Shown here in pieces: positions 1 through 13,594 of a DNA stretch of 64,000 nucleotides. The translations under genes were made by a program, and so were the position numbers. Every line of letters begins with the position of its first letter. Position 1 is the stretch's first letter. The stretch is from Pseudomonas entomophila L48 (GTDB lineage Bacteria > Pseudomonadota > Gammaproteobacteria > Pseudomonadales > Pseudomonadaceae): the NCBI RefSeq assembly GCF_000026105.1, contig NC_008027.1, positions 802,501-866,500 of the forward strand, written 5' to 3'. A model generated the notes under the pieces. That model was not told the origin of the DNA and ran no database searches. It saw nothing but the letters and a program-made list of their open reading frames with translations.

Positions 1-65
1 CCGGCGAGTGCGAGCAGTCCCACGAGAGTGAAACTGGTTAGCAAGAGCTTGGTGTTGTTTTGCAT
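1..65 (-). CDS. bamE: BamE/OmlA outer-membrane lipoprotein, N-terminal fragment (partial)
   Basis: Only the first 21 codons are in the window, and the gene runs off the left edge. The reverse strand reads MQNNTKLLLTSFTLVGLLAL followed by AG, a signal peptide that would end in a lipobox Cys just beyond the edge. BamE (OmlA in Pseudomonas) is a small lipoprotein of the BAM complex that inserts beta-barrel proteins into the outer membrane. The divergent bamE/fur arrangement is the usual one in Pseudomonas. The call rests on the signal sequence and the neighbour, because the mature domain is not visible. Confidence 0.8.
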   Translation of the reverse strand, partial: MQNNTKLLLTSFTLVGLLALA

Positions 66-162
66 CGGTGGGCGACTTCCACTATCTTGGCTGGACAACG
101 TAAACCCCGATCATACCCGTATTAAGAGAAGCTGCGAAGCAGCATCGGCGAGAAAGCTGACC

Positions 163-567
163 ATGGTTGAAAATAGCGAATTGCGCAAAGCGGGCCTCAA
201 GGTAACCCTGCCTCGAGTCAAGATCCTTCAGATGCTCGACTCCACCGAGCAGCGTCACATGAGTGCCGAGGATGTCTACAAGGCGCTGATGGAAGCTGGC
301 GAGGATGTCGGTCTGGCGACCGTGTATCGCGTACTGACCCAGTTCGAAGCGGCGGGTCTGGTGGTTCGCCACAACTTCGACGGCGGCCACGCGGTGTTCG
401 AGCTGGCCGACGGCGGCCACCACGACCACATGGTCAACGTGGAGACCAGTGAGGTCATCGAATTCATGGATGCTGAAATCGAACGCCGTCAGAAAGAAAT
501 CGTGGCCGAGCACGGCTACGAGCTGGTGGACCACAATCTGGTCCTCTATGTGCGTAAGAAGAAGTAA
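163..567 (+). CDS. fur: Ferric uptake regulator Fur
   Basis: Fur is a 134-residue Fe(II)-dependent repressor that binds 19-bp Fur boxes and controls iron uptake and oxidative-stress genes. An N-terminal winged helix (about 1-83) is followed by the dimerisation domain. Metal ligands typical of the family are visible: H32, and the His-rich segment GGHHDH near residues 84-89. The protein contains no cysteine at all, so the structural CxxC zinc site of E. coli Fur is absent, as in other Pseudomonas Fur proteins. The ATG at 163 is chosen because MVENSELRKAGL is the conserved N-terminus; the frame is open further upstream but that stretch is not Fur-like. A likely target box lies in this window at 54296-54314. 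Confidence 0.97.
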   Translation: MVENSELRKAGLKVTLPRVKILQMLDSTEQRHMSAEDVYKALMEAGEDVGLATVYRVLTQFEAAGLVVRHNFDGGHAVFELADGGHHDHMVNVETSEVIEFMDAEIERRQKEIVAEHGYELVDHNLVLYVRKKK

Positions 568-590
568 CGATTCCGATCGTTATCGACAGC

Positions 591-618
591 AAAGGCGACC
601 CTAGGGTCGCCTTTGTGC
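591..618 (+). terminator. Intrinsic terminator of fur
   Basis: A perfect 10-bp stem (AAAGGCGACC / GGTCGCCTTT) with a CTAG loop lies 24 nt after the fur stop, followed by a T-rich stretch. It can also serve as the transcript end of the convergent recN side. Confidence 0.85.
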
Positions 619-641
619 TTTTCGGGGGGCTGATGCGGCCC

Positions 642-727
642 CTGTAGGAGCGGCTTCAGCCGCGATCACCCGCAAAGCGGGTGCCAGGCACCGCGATGCC
701 TGCATCGCGGCTAAAGCCGCTCCTACA
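642..727. repeat. REPIN: two inverted REP units with two inner hairpins
   Basis: The unit CTGTAGGAGCGGCTTCAGCC at the left is repeated in inverted form at the right. Between them lie two extra small hairpins (CACCCGC/GCGGGTG and CAGGCA/TGCCTG). Almost the same 86-bp block recurs at 29046-29130. It lies between the convergent ends of fur and recN. Confidence 0.85.
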
Positions 728-739
728 AGCGCGCAGGTC

Positions 740-2413
740 TCAAGCCTTGCCGCTCACCACCATCTTGCGCGCATGGGCCAACGATTCCTTGGTCAGGTCG
801 ATCCCGCCAAGCATCCGCGCCACTTCTTCGACCCGCTCACGCTTGCCCAGGCTGGCGACAGCGGTGTGGGTGGTGTCACTGTTGCGCACCTTGTGCACGA
901 ACAGGTGGTGGTGCCCCTGCGCCGCCACCTGGGGCAGGTGGGTCACGGTCAGCACCTGGCCGCGTTCACCTAGCCGGCGCAGCAACTGGCCGACGATTTC
1001 CGCGGTGGGGCCACCGATGCCCACGTCCACTTCGTCGAACACCAGCGTCGGGATGCGCGAGGTCTGCGCGGTGATCACCTGGATCGCCAGGCTGATGCGC
1101 GACAGCTCGCCGCCCGACGCGACCTTGGCCAGCCCCTTGAGTGGTTGGCCGGGGTTGGCGCTGACCAGCAGCTCGATCTGCTCCAGGCCATGGGGTGAAA
1201 GCTCGCTGTTGTCGAAAGGCGTGAGCGCGATGCAGAAACGCCCGCCCGGCATCCCCAGGCGCTGGATCTCCTGCTCGACGGCCGTAGCCAGCTGCTTCGC
1301 TGCCTGCTGGCGCAGGGCGCTGAGTTCGCAAGCCTTCTCTTTATAGTGATGGGCGTAGGCGGCCAGCTCTTCGCCCAGGCGTTCGATCGACTCGTCGCTG
1401 GCGTTCAAGCCTTCCAGCTCTTCCATCAAGCGCTGTTGCAGGTGCGGCAGCTCGGTGGGGTGCACGCGATGTTTGCGGGCGAGGGTGTAGATGGTGTCGA
1501 GCCGCTCTTCCAGCGCTTGCAGGCGCATGGGGTCGGCGTCGAAATGGTCGAGGAAACGATTGAGTTCGCCGACCGCTTCCTCCACCTGGATCTGCGCGCT
1601 GGCGATCAGATTGACTGCCTCGCCCAGCGCCTTGGGGCCGTTATTTACGGCGGTGAGCCGGTTGAGGCTGACGGTCAGGGCGTTGAGCACATTGCCCGAA
1701 TCGCTTTCGCTGCACTGGTCGATGACCTGGCGGCAGATGCCAAACAGCGCCTCGGCATTGGTCAGGTTCTTGTGCTCTTGCTCAAGCTGCTCCAGTTCGT
1801 GCTCACCGAGCCCCAGGTTGTCCAGCTCTTCGAGTTGGTAGCTGAGCAACTGGTGGCGCGCGCGCTGCTCGTCACCCGAATTGCTCAGCCGCTCCAGCTC
1901 CAGGCGGGTCTGGTTCCAGCGCTTGGCGGCCAGTTGCACCTGGCGTGCGAGATCAGTGGCGCCGGCGTACTCGTCCACCAGGCGGCGGTGGGTGTCGGTT
2001 TTCAGCAGCGACTGGTGTTCATGCTGGCTGTGGATGTCGATCAGCAGCTCGCCCAGCGCCTTCAAGTCGCCCAGCGGGCAGGGCGTGCCGTTGATGTAGC
2101 CGCGGCTGCGGCCTTCGGCGGTGATCACCCGGCGCAGGATGCACGGGCCGTCGCTCTCCAGGTCACGCTCCGCGAGCCAGTCGTGGGCTTCGGGGATGTC
2201 GACCAGGTCGAAGGTGGCGAGGATGTCGGCCTTGTCCGCGCCCGGGCGCACCACGCCGCTGTCGGCGCGGTCGCCCAGGGCCAGGCCGAGGGCGTCGAGC
2301 ATGATCGACTTGCCGGCCCCGGTTTCGCCGGTGATCACGGACATGCCGCGGGCGAGTTCGAGGTCGAGGTGTTCGACGATGGCGTAGTTGTGGATGGACA
2401 GGTGCACCAGCAT
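740..2413 (-). CDS. recN: DNA repair protein RecN
   Basis: RecN is an SMC-like ATPase of 557 residues (E. coli about 553) that acts early in recombinational repair of double-strand breaks. The Walker A motif GETGAGKS is at residues 29-36. The middle is a long coiled coil rich in Glu, Leu and Gln. The C-terminal half has the ABC signature VASGGELSR and Walker B LVFDEVDVGIGG, followed by the conserved His of the TVTHLPQVA switch. The ATG at 2413 is chosen because MLVHLSIHNYAIVEHL is the family start. The promoter region carries a LexA box, so SOS induction is expected. The gene is divergent from grpE. Confidence 0.97.
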   Translation of the reverse strand: MLVHLSIHNYAIVEHLDLELARGMSVITGETGAGKSIMLDALGLALGDRADSGVVRPGADKADILATFDLVDIPEAHDWLAERDLESDGPCILRRVITAEGRSRGYINGTPCPLGDLKALGELLIDIHSQHEHQSLLKTDTHRRLVDEYAGATDLARQVQLAAKRWNQTRLELERLSNSGDEQRARHQLLSYQLEELDNLGLGEHELEQLEQEHKNLTNAEALFGICRQVIDQCSESDSGNVLNALTVSLNRLTAVNNGPKALGEAVNLIASAQIQVEEAVGELNRFLDHFDADPMRLQALEERLDTIYTLARKHRVHPTELPHLQQRLMEELEGLNASDESIERLGEELAAYAHHYKEKACELSALRQQAAKQLATAVEQEIQRLGMPGGRFCIALTPFDNSELSPHGLEQIELLVSANPGQPLKGLAKVASGGELSRISLAIQVITAQTSRIPTLVFDEVDVGIGGPTAEIVGQLLRRLGERGQVLTVTHLPQVAAQGHHHLFVHKVRNSDTTHTAVASLGKRERVEEVARMLGGIDLTKESLAHARKMVVSGKA

Positions 2414-2437
2414 GGGGCGGCTCCCGAAGGGTCGTGT

Positions 2438-2453
2438 CTGGATATTTATACAG
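2438..2453 (-). promoter_or_regulatory. LexA (SOS) box upstream of recN
   Basis: On the minus strand the site reads CTGTATAAATATCCAG, a CTG-N10-CAG match to the gammaproteobacterial LexA operator. It is 25 nt upstream of the recN start, where it can block transcription initiation. Confidence 0.88.
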
Positions 2454-2508
2454 TGCTTTTCGCGACTCTGCCAATAGCCGCCGATGAATGTGGAAAAGCA
2501 CCTCGCCC

Positions 2509-2536
2509 CTTGAACCTGGTTTTTCCGGCCCCATAT
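2509..2536 (+). promoter_or_regulatory. Sigma-32 heat-shock promoter of grpE
   Basis: A -35 element CTTGAA (2509-2514) and a -10 element CCCCATAT (2529-2536) are separated by 14 bp. This matches the RpoH consensus (CTTGAAA, 13-15 bp, CCCCATNT). It lies 58 bp upstream of the grpE start. Confidence 0.9.
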
Positions 2537-2594
2537 AGCCGGCAAGACATGGCGAGCCTGGCTCGTACAACAGAAATTGCGGAGGAGAAACCTA

Positions 2595-3149
2595 ATGGCT
2601 GACGAACAGCTGGATGAGAAGAACCTGAATTCCGAAGAAGCCGGCGCTGTGAATGGCGATGCCCGCGTCCAGGAGCTCGAGGAGCAGCTGGCCGCCGCCA
2701 AGGACCAGTCCCTGCGCGCCGCCGCCGACCTGCAGAACATTCGCCGCCGTGCCGAGCAGGACGTCGAGAAGGCCCACAAGTTCGCCCTGGAGAAGTTCGC
2801 CGGCGACCTGCTGCCGATCATCGACAGCCTGGAGCGTGGCCTGGAACTGTCCAACGCCGACGACGACACCATCAAGCCGATGCGCGAAGGCATCGAGCTG
2901 ACCCTGAAGATGTTCCACGACACCCTCAAGCGCTACAACCTGGAAGCCCTCGAGCCGCACGGCGAGCCGTTCAACGCCGAGCACCACCAGGCCATGGCCA
3001 TGCAGGAAAGTGCCGACGTAGAGCCCAACAGCGTGCTCAAGGTGTTCCAGAAGGGCTACCTGCTCAACGGCCGCCTGCTGCGCCCCGCCATGGTGGTGGT
3101 CAGCAAGTCGCCGGCACCGGCGCAACCTTCTATCGATGAGAAGGCTTGA
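2595..3149 (+). CDS. grpE: Nucleotide exchange factor GrpE
   Basis: GrpE is a 184-residue co-chaperone that releases ADP from DnaK. It has an acidic, low-complexity N-terminus, then a long helix/coiled coil (about 25-105), then the C-terminal beta domain with the family pattern [11 protein letters not shown] and [17 protein letters not shown]. The start is the ATG at 2595, preceded by the strong GGAGGAG site at 2581. It heads the heat-shock cluster grpE-dnaK-dnaJ. A sigma-32 promoter precedes it and a second one overlaps its stop codon. Confidence 0.97.
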   Translation: MADEQLDEKNLNSEEAGAVNGDARVQELEEQLAAAKDQSLRAAADLQNIRRRAEQDVEKAHKFALEKFAGDLLPIIDSLERGLELSNADDDTIKPMREGIELTLKMFHDTLKRYNLEALEPHGEPFNAEHHQAMAMQESADVEPNSVLKVFQKGYLLNGRLLRPAMVVVSKSPAPAQPSIDEKA

Positions 3150-3172
3150 AATCCGTCGGGGCATCCCCATCT
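3145..3172 (+). promoter_or_regulatory. Sigma-32 heat-shock promoter of dnaK
   Basis: CTTGAA (3145-3150) and CCCCATCT (3165-3172) are separated by 14 bp, the same spacing as at grpE. The -35 element contains the grpE stop codon (TGA 3147-3149). Confidence 0.9.
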
Positions 3173-3250
3173 AGGTGTCAAGCATTCAAGTATTACCGCA
3201 GTTGGCCAATGTAGCCGCTGCCACCTAATTCAAGTTTCGGGAGAGTAAAC

Positions 3251-5176
3251 ATGGGTAAAATCATCGGTATCGACCTGGGGACCACCAACTCCTGCGTCTC
3301 CGTGCTGGAAAACGGCACCGCCAAGGTTATCGAGAACGCCGAAGGCGCGCGTACCACCCCTTCGATCATCGCCTACGCCAACGACGGCGAGATCCTGGTT
3401 GGCCAGTCGGCCAAGCGCCAGGCGGTCACCAACCCGCACAACACCCTGTTCGCGGTAAAGCGCCTGATCGGCCGCCGCTTCGACGAAGAAGTCGTGCAGA
3501 AAGACATCAAGCTGGTGCCTTACAAGATCGTCAAGGCCAGCAATGGTGACGCTTGGGTACAAGCCAGCGGCAAGGACATGGCGCCGCCGCAGATCAGCGC
3601 CGAAGTGCTGAAAAAGATGAAGAAGACCGCCGAAGACTACCTCGGCGAGCCCGTTACCGAAGCGGTCATCACCGTGCCGGCCTACTTCAACGACAGCCAG
3701 CGCCAGGCGACCAAGGACGCCGGCCGTATCGCTGGCCTGGACGTAAAACGCATCATCAACGAGCCGACCGCCGCCGCGCTGGCCTACGGCATGGACAAGG
3801 CCAAGGGCGACCACACTGTCATCGTCTATGACCTGGGTGGTGGTACCTTCGACGTGTCGGTCATCGAAATCGCCGAAGTCGACGGTGAGCACCAGTTCGA
3901 AGTACTGGCCACCAACGGCGACACCTTCCTGGGTGGCGAAGACTTCGACATGCGCCTGATCGACTACCTCGTCGACGAGTTCAAGAAAGAGTCCGGCATG
4001 GACCTGAAGAACGATCCTCTGGCCCTGCAGCGCCTGAAAGAAGCCGCTGAAAAAGCCAAGATCGAACTGTCCTCGGCTCAGTCGACCGACGTCAACCTGC
4101 CGTACATCACTGCAGACGCGACCGGCCCCAAGCACCTGAACGTGAAGATCTCCCGCGCCAAGCTGGAAGCGTTGGTCGAAGACCTGGTCACCCGTACCAT
4201 CGAGCCTTGCCGCATCGCCCTGAAAGACGCCGGCATCGACGCCAGCAAGATCGACGACGTGATCCTGGTCGGTGGCCAGACCCGTATGCCGATGGTGCAA
4301 AAAGCCGTTGCCGACTTCTTCGGTAAAGAAGCGCGTAAAGACGTCAACCCGGACGAAGCCGTCGCCATGGGTGCCGCCATCCAGGGCGCCGTTCTGGCCG
4401 GTGACGTGAAGGACGTGCTGCTGCTGGACGTCAGCCCGCTCACTCTCGGTATCGAAACCATGGGTGGCGTGATGACCGCGCTGATCGAGAAGAACACCAC
4501 CATCCCGACCAAGAAGTCGCAGGTGTTCTCGACCGCGGACGACAACCAGGGCGCCGTGACCATCCACGTGCTGCAGGGCGAGCGCAAGCAAGCTTCGCAG
4601 AACAAGTCGCTGGGCAAGTTCGACCTGGCTGATATTCCGCCAGCACCGCGCGGCGTACCGCAAATCGAAGTGACCTTCGACATTGACGCCAACGGCATCC
4701 TGCACGTCGGCGCCAAAGACAAGGCCACCGGCAAGGCTCAGTCGATCGTGATCAAGGCCAACTCCGGCCTGTCCGACGAAGAAGTCGAGCGCATGGTGCG
4801 TGACGCCGAGGCCAACGCCGAGGAAGACCGCAAGTTCGAAGAGCTGGCCGCTGCCCGTAACCAGGGTGACGCGCTGGTCCACTCGACCCGCAAGATGGTC
4901 GCTGACGCCGGTGACAAGGTCACCGCCGAAGAGAAGACTGCCATCGAAGCGGCCGTGGTTGCCCTGGAAGCCGCCGTCAAGGGCGACGACAAGGCCGCCA
5001 TCGACGCCAAGGTCGAGGAGCTGTCCAAGGTCTCGGCTCCTGTCGCTCAGAAGATGTACGCCGAGCAGCAGGCCGAACAGCCACAGGGCGGCGCCCAGCA
5101 GGCCGAGCCGGAAGCCAAGCACGATGACGTGGTTGACGCCGAGTTCGAAGAAGTAAAAGACAACAACAAGCAGTAA
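3251..5176 (+). CDS. dnaK: Molecular chaperone DnaK (Hsp70)
   Basis: DnaK is a 641-residue ATP-dependent Hsp70 chaperone. The N-terminal nucleotide-binding domain begins [15 protein letters not shown] and contains the phosphate-binding motif [12 protein letters not shown] and the family signature [10 protein letters not shown]. The linker [15 protein letters not shown] leads into the substrate-binding domain. The tail is Gln/Ala/Glu-rich and ends in the charged stretch [10 protein letters not shown] Shine-Dalgarno GGGAGAG precedes the ATG. The 101-bp gap to grpE carries its own heat-shock promoter. Confidence 0.98.
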   Translation: MGKIIGIDLGTTNSCVSVLENGTAKVIENAEGARTTPSIIAYANDGEILVGQSAKRQAVTNPHNTLFAVKRLIGRRFDEEVVQKDIKLVPYKIVKASNGDAWVQASGKDMAPPQISAEVLKKMKKTAEDYLGEPVTEAVITVPAYFNDSQRQATKDAGRIAGLDVKRIINEPTAAALAYGMDKAKGDHTVIVYDLGGGTFDVSVIEIAEVDGEHQFEVLATNGDTFLGGEDFDMRLIDYLVDEFKKESGMDLKNDPLALQRLKEAAEKAKIELSSAQSTDVNLPYITADATGPKHLNVKISRAKLEALVEDLVTRTIEPCRIALKDAGIDASKIDDVILVGGQTRMPMVQKAVADFFGKEARKDVNPDEAVAMGAAIQGAVLAGDVKDVLLLDVSPLTLGIETMGGVMTALIEKNTTIPTKKSQVFSTADDNQGAVTIHVLQGERKQASQNKSLGKFDLADIPPAPRGVPQIEVTFDIDANGILHVGAKDKATGKAQSIVIKANSGLSDEEVERMVRDAEANAEEDRKFEELAAARNQGDALVHSTRKMVADAGDKVTAEEKTAIEAAVVALEAAVKGDDKAAIDAKVEELSKVSAPVAQKMYAEQQAEQPQGGAQQAEPEAKHDDVVDAEFEEVKDNNKQ

Positions 5177-5199
5177 TTTCTGCATGTTGTCGGCCGGTT

Positions 5200-5256
5200 C
5201 ACCGCCGTTTGGCGGTGAGCTGGTAGGATGTCGCCGCGCGGGGGCTTGCTCCCGCG
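5200..5256 (+). other. Two hairpins in the dnaK-dnaJ spacer
   Basis: CACCGCC/GGCGGTG (5200-5217) and CGCGGG/CCCGCG (5237-5256) are short GC-rich hairpins in the 212-bp spacer. Neither has a clear T-run, so partial attenuation or mRNA processing between dnaK and dnaJ is more likely than full termination. Confidence 0.5.
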
Positions 5257-5388
5257 TTGGCGTGTCTGGAACACGAGAATTATTTACAGCATCTGTCTGG
5301 GCGCATTCGCGTATGGCGGCAGGTGCTGGCGGCATGGCGCACAGATGCGCAGAGGTATGCCGAACGCCCCCAAGAGTGCATATGACCT

Positions 5389-7333
<1,945 letters not shown>

Positions 7334-7340
7334 CACCGTC

Positions 7341-7460
7341 CCTGTGGGAGCGGCCTTGTGTCGCGAAAGGGGCGCGCAGCGGCCTCAGGATCTCTGCATT
7401 TTTCAGAATTGCCGGGGCTGCTGCGCAGCCCTTTCGCGACACAAGGCCGCTCCCACAGGG
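7341..7460. repeat. REPIN (family with GGCCTTGTGTCGCGA stem)
   Basis: The unit CCTGTGGGAGCGGCCTTGTG at 7341 recurs inverted at 7431-7459, about 60 bp apart. It sits in the 349-bp dapB-carA gap. The rest of that gap holds a short hairpin near 7557-7578 and the terminator-like hairpin before carA; no gene is seen. Confidence 0.9.
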
Positions 7461-7597
7461 GTGGCTCCTGCAATGCCGCGCCCACTCCTGTCGCAATCCT
7501 GTGTTTTAGAGACACATTCCAGGTAGACCCAAAACGCATTTTTCTGTAAGCTACAGCTTTAGTGTGTCCACTAAAAGCGCGCAGACTAATTCAGCAT

Positions 7598-7637
7598 AAA
7601 AGCGGGGTGACGTGTCCATACGTCATTCCGCTTTTTT
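7598..7637 (+). terminator. Terminator/attenuator-like hairpin in front of carA
   Basis: A 16-bp stem (two G-T pairs) runs from AAAAGCGG to CCGCTTTT with the loop GTCCAT, then continuous Ts to 7637. It ends 45 nt before the carA start. It can be the dapB terminator, or an attenuator if carA transcription starts upstream of it; the sequence alone does not decide. Confidence 0.75.
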
Positions 7638-7682
7638 GCAACCTGCGATCGCCCTTTCAGGCTTGATTTACGGGAGGTCTTC

Positions 7683-8819
7683 TTGACTAAGCCAGCCATA
7701 CTCGCCCTTGCCGATGGCAGCATTTTTCGCGGTGAAGCCATTGGAGCCGACGGTCAGACCGTTGGTGAGGTCGTGTTCAATACTGCAATGACCGGCTACC
7801 AGGAAATCCTCACAGACCCTTCCTACGCCCAGCAAATCGTTACCCTGACCTACCCGCACATCGGCAACACCGGCACCACCCCGGAAGACGCCGAATCCAA
7901 CCGCGTCTGGTCCGCCGGCCTGGTCATTCGCGACCTGCCGCTGCTGGCAAGCAACTGGCGTAACACCCAGTCCCTGCCCGACTACCTGAAAGAACACAAT
8001 GTTGTCGCCATCGCTGGCATCGACACCCGTCGCCTGACCCGCATCCTGCGTGAGAAGGGCGCCCAGAACGGCTGCATCCTGGCCGGCGACAACATCAGCG
8101 AAGAAGCCGCCATCGCCGCCGCCCGCGCCTTCCCGGGCCTGAAAGGCATGGACCTGGCCAAGGTCGTCTCCACCAAGGAGCGCTACGAGTGGCGCTCCAG
8201 CGTGTGGGAGCTGAAGACCGACAGCCACCCGACCATTGAAGCCGCCGACCTGCCGTACCACGTCGTGGCCTTCGACTACGGCGTCAAGCTGAACATCCTG
8301 CGCATGCTGGTCGCCCGTGGCTGCCGCGTCACCGTGGTGCCGGCGCAAACCCCGGCCAGCGAAGTCCTCGCGCTCAACCCCGATGGCGTGTTCCTGTCCA
8401 ACGGCCCTGGCGATCCCGAGCCGTGCGACTACGCGATCCAGGCGATCAAAGAGATCCTCGACACCGAAATCCCGGTGTTCGGCATCTGCCTCGGCCACCA
8501 GCTGCTGGCCCTGGCCTCCGGCGCCAAGACCGTGAAGATGGGCCACGGCCACCACGGTGCCAACCACCCGGTCCAGGACCTGGACACCGGCGTGGTCATG
8601 ATCACCAGCCAGAACCACGGTTTCGCCGTCGACGAAGCCACCCTGCCGGGCAATGTCCGCGCCATCCACAAGTCGCTGTTCGACGGCACCCTGCAGGGCA
8701 TCGAGCGCACCGACAAGAGCGCGTTCAGCTTCCAGGGCCACCCTGAAGCGAGCCCAGGCCCGACCGACGTCGCGCCACTGTTCGATCGTTTCATCGATGC
8801 CATGGCCAAGCGCCGCTGA
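7683..8819 (+). CDS. carA: Carbamoyl-phosphate synthase small (glutaminase) subunit CarA
   Basis: CarA is the 378-residue glutamine amidotransferase subunit that supplies ammonia to CarB for carbamoyl phosphate (arginine and pyrimidine synthesis). The N-terminal half is the CPSase small-chain domain. The C-terminal half is a class I GATase with the nucleophile Cys269 in FGICLGHQ and His353/Glu355 in GHPEASPGP. The start is TTG at 7683, preceded by GGGAGGT at 7672-7678; no ATG or GTG gives a better N-terminus. carB follows after 106 bp. Confidence 0.97.
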   Translation: MTKPAILALADGSIFRGEAIGADGQTVGEVVFNTAMTGYQEILTDPSYAQQIVTLTYPHIGNTGTTPEDAESNRVWSAGLVIRDLPLLASNWRNTQSLPDYLKEHNVVAIAGIDTRRLTRILREKGAQNGCILAGDNISEEAAIAAARAFPGLKGMDLAKVVSTKERYEWRSSVWELKTDSHPTIEAADLPYHVVAFDYGVKLNILRMLVARGCRVTVVPAQTPASEVLALNPDGVFLSNGPGDPEPCDYAIQAIKEILDTEIPVFGICLGHQLLALASGAKTVKMGHGHHGANHPVQDLDTGVVMITSQNHGFAVDEATLPGNVRAIHKSLFDGTLQGIERTDKSAFSFQGHPEASPGPTDVAPLFDRFIDAMAKRR

Positions 8820-8925
8820 GCATCCTGCAGCAAGGCCCCGGGCCGGCAAATGCCGCGCCCGGAAGCGCCTGACCCAGATTGTTCAAGACGGCTTGCCGAC
8901 TGACCCGCGGATTTGAGTGACAACC

Positions 8926-12143
<3,218 letters not shown>

Positions 12144-12147
<4 letters not shown>

Positions 12148-12626
12148 GCATTACCAAGTACCCGATGACCGTCCAGGGCGCTCGCGCCCTGGAAGAAGAG
12201 CATCTGTTCCTGAGCAAGACCGAGCGCCCGCGCCTGAGCCAGGCGATCGGTGAGGCCCGCGAGCTGGGTGACCTCAAGGAGAACGCCGAGTACCACGCCG
12301 CCCGTGAGGAGCAGGGCATGGTCGAAGCGCGTATCCGCGACATCGAAGGCCGTCTGCAGAACTCGGTGGTGATTGACGTCACCACCATCGCCCACACCGG
12401 CAAGGTGATTTTCGGCACCACCGTGGTGCTGGCCAACACTGAAACCGATGAAGAGGTGACCTACCAGATCGTCGGTGAAGATGAAGCCGACGTGAAGCAG
12501 GGCAAGCTCTCGAGCGGTGCGCCGATTGCCCGTGCCATCATCGGCAAGGAAGAAGGTGATACTGTCGTCGTCAAGACGCCAAGCGGCACGGTCGAGTACG
12601 AGATTGTCGAAGTCAAGCACATCTGA
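12144..12626 (+). CDS. greA: Transcription elongation factor GreA
   Basis: GreA is a 160-residue factor that enters the RNA polymerase secondary channel and stimulates cleavage of backtracked RNA. The N-terminal coiled coil carries the tip motif GDLKENAEY, with the acidic residues Asp43 and Glu46 that position the catalytic metal. The C-terminal FKBP-like domain contains [11 protein letters not shown] and SPxxRA-like [11 protein letters not shown]. The start codon overlaps the carB stop by 4 nt (ATGA), indicating translational coupling in a carA-carB-greA operon. Confidence 0.97.
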
Positions 12627-12633
12627 CCGGCGC

Positions 12634-13044
12634 CTGCGGGCGCCATCCCTCGAGGGTATCCTCTGGCAGCTGGCCCAGGTGTTCTGGGTCGGCGGCCTGT
12701 GGGTGTTCCACGTGGGGCTGGTGCCGGCGCTCAAGGTGAGCGGCCTGGCGCCGTTGCTGGTGCACGACGTGGCTGCGCAGATCGACCGCTGGTTGATTGG
12801 CGTGGCCATGCTCGGGCTGTTGACCCAGCTGGCGGTGCTGGCGAGGGTGGACGGCCTGGCGGCCTGGTGGCGGCAGTTCCGCGGCCAGATGCTGCTGCTC
12901 GGCTTTGGTGCCTGCGTCAGCTACTACACGTTGCGCTACGGGATCTCCGTGGGCGAGCGTTGGCAGATGTTCTGTTTCCTGGTGCTGGGCTTTTCCGGCA
13001 TCGTGCTGGTGGCCCAGCCGGTCCCGGTCAGGGCGCGCCGGTAA
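12634..13044 (+). CDS. DUF4149-type small membrane protein (start unresolved)
   Basis: About 136 residues with four hydrophobic segments: VFWVGGLWVFHVGLVPAL, WLIGVAMLGLLTQLAVL, MLLLGFGACVSYYTL and MFCFLVLGFSGIVLVA. This pattern and the place between greA and yhbY match the DUF4149 (TMEM205-like) protein of Pseudomonas, which has no known function. No ATG or GTG is available at a sensible place. Candidates are TTG 12604 (overlaps greA by 23 nt), CTG 12634 (used here, giving LRAPSLEGI) or ATC 12658. The frame is open back to an ATG at 12517, but that would overlap greA by 110 nt. Confidence 0.7.
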   Translation: MRAPSLEGILWQLAQVFWVGGLWVFHVGLVPALKVSGLAPLLVHDVAAQIDRWLIGVAMLGLLTQLAVLARVDGLAAWWRQFRGQMLLLGFGACVSYYTLRYGISVGERWQMFCFLVLGFSGIVLVAQPVPVRARR

Positions 13045-13077
13045 ACGGCTCAAGATCGCTGGGGCCGCTTTGCGGCC

Positions 13078-13160
13078 CTTTCGCGACACAAGGCCGCTCC
13101 CACAGGGATTGCGCCGTAGGTCGGAGCAATCCCTGTGGGAGCGGCCTTGTGTCGCGATGG
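13078..13160. repeat. REPIN (GGCCTTGTGTCGCGA family)
   Basis: The REP unit is inverted at 13078-13107 (ending CCGCTCCCACAGGG) and direct at 13131-13160 (starting CCCTGTGGGAGCGGCC), so the CAGGG tails face each other. It separates the convergent DUF4149 gene and yhbY. Confidence 0.9.
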
Positions 13161-13183
13161 GCTGCGCAGCAGCCCTGCTACCG

Positions 13184-13492
13184 TTACTTGTAACGGTGGA
13201 TGTTGGACAGCTGCTTGTTCGGCTGCGGGTTCTTGCGGTAGATCAGCGCTTTCTTGCCGATGGTCTGCACCAGCTCGGCGCGGCCGGCCTTGCACAGTTC
13301 GGCGATGGTCTCGGCGCGTTCTTCGCGATCTTCCGAACGAATCTCGACCTTGATCAGCTCGTGGTCGACCAGGGCGCGTTCCAGTTCGGCGATCACGCCT
13401 TCATTCAAACCGTTGCCAGCAACGATCAGGACCGGCTTCAGGTCATGACCAATGGACTTGTATTGCTTCTTCTGCTCGTTATTGAGCGGCAT
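13184..13492 (-). CDS. yhbY: YhbY-family RNA-binding protein (CRM domain)
   Basis: This 102-residue protein is almost entirely a CRM (YhbY) domain, an IF3-like fold found with pre-50S ribosomes. The signature is visible as GHDLKPVLIVAGNGLNEGVI, with LIKVEIRS and the GxxxIYRKNP-type end KKALIYRKN. ATG at 13492 gives MPLNNEQKKQYKSIGHD; the open frame upstream is not conserved in type. It is divergent from rlmE, the usual arrangement, which suits a joint role in 23S rRNA maturation. Confidence 0.93.
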   Translation of the reverse strand: MPLNNEQKKQYKSIGHDLKPVLIVAGNGLNEGVIAELERALVDHELIKVEIRSEDREERAETIAELCKAGRAELVQTIGKKALIYRKNPQPNKQLSNIHRYK

Positions 13493-13594
13493 AATCTGAC
13501 CCTTTCCGTCTGATTCTGTAAAATTGACCGGCATTTTACCCGAGGGCCACCGGCTCCGCCCAGTCAATCACGACGCATATCATCGAGGTGCCCC

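Noticed and set aside
28..162. In-frame N-terminal extension of fur (45 residues)
   Set aside because: It overlaps the bamE start on the other strand and the extra residues are not Fur-like; MVENSELRKAG at 163 is the conserved start.
1346..2602. Long plus-strand frame opposite recN (418 codons)
   Set aside because: It is the antisense of recN in a GC-rich gene; composition is repetitive Val/Gln/Gly and no family motif is visible.
3230..5335. 701-codon minus-strand frame opposite dnaK
   Set aside because: Antisense shadow of a high-GC gene; no Shine-Dalgarno and no recognised motif.
7489..7508. ArgR-box-like TGTCGC upstream of carA
   Set aside because: Only the first half matches TGTCGC-N8-AA; the AA is not at the right distance.
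7334..7539. Short frames over the dapB-carA REPIN
   Set aside because: They translate the repeat itself (Arg/Pro/Ser-rich) and appear similarly at every REPIN of this family.
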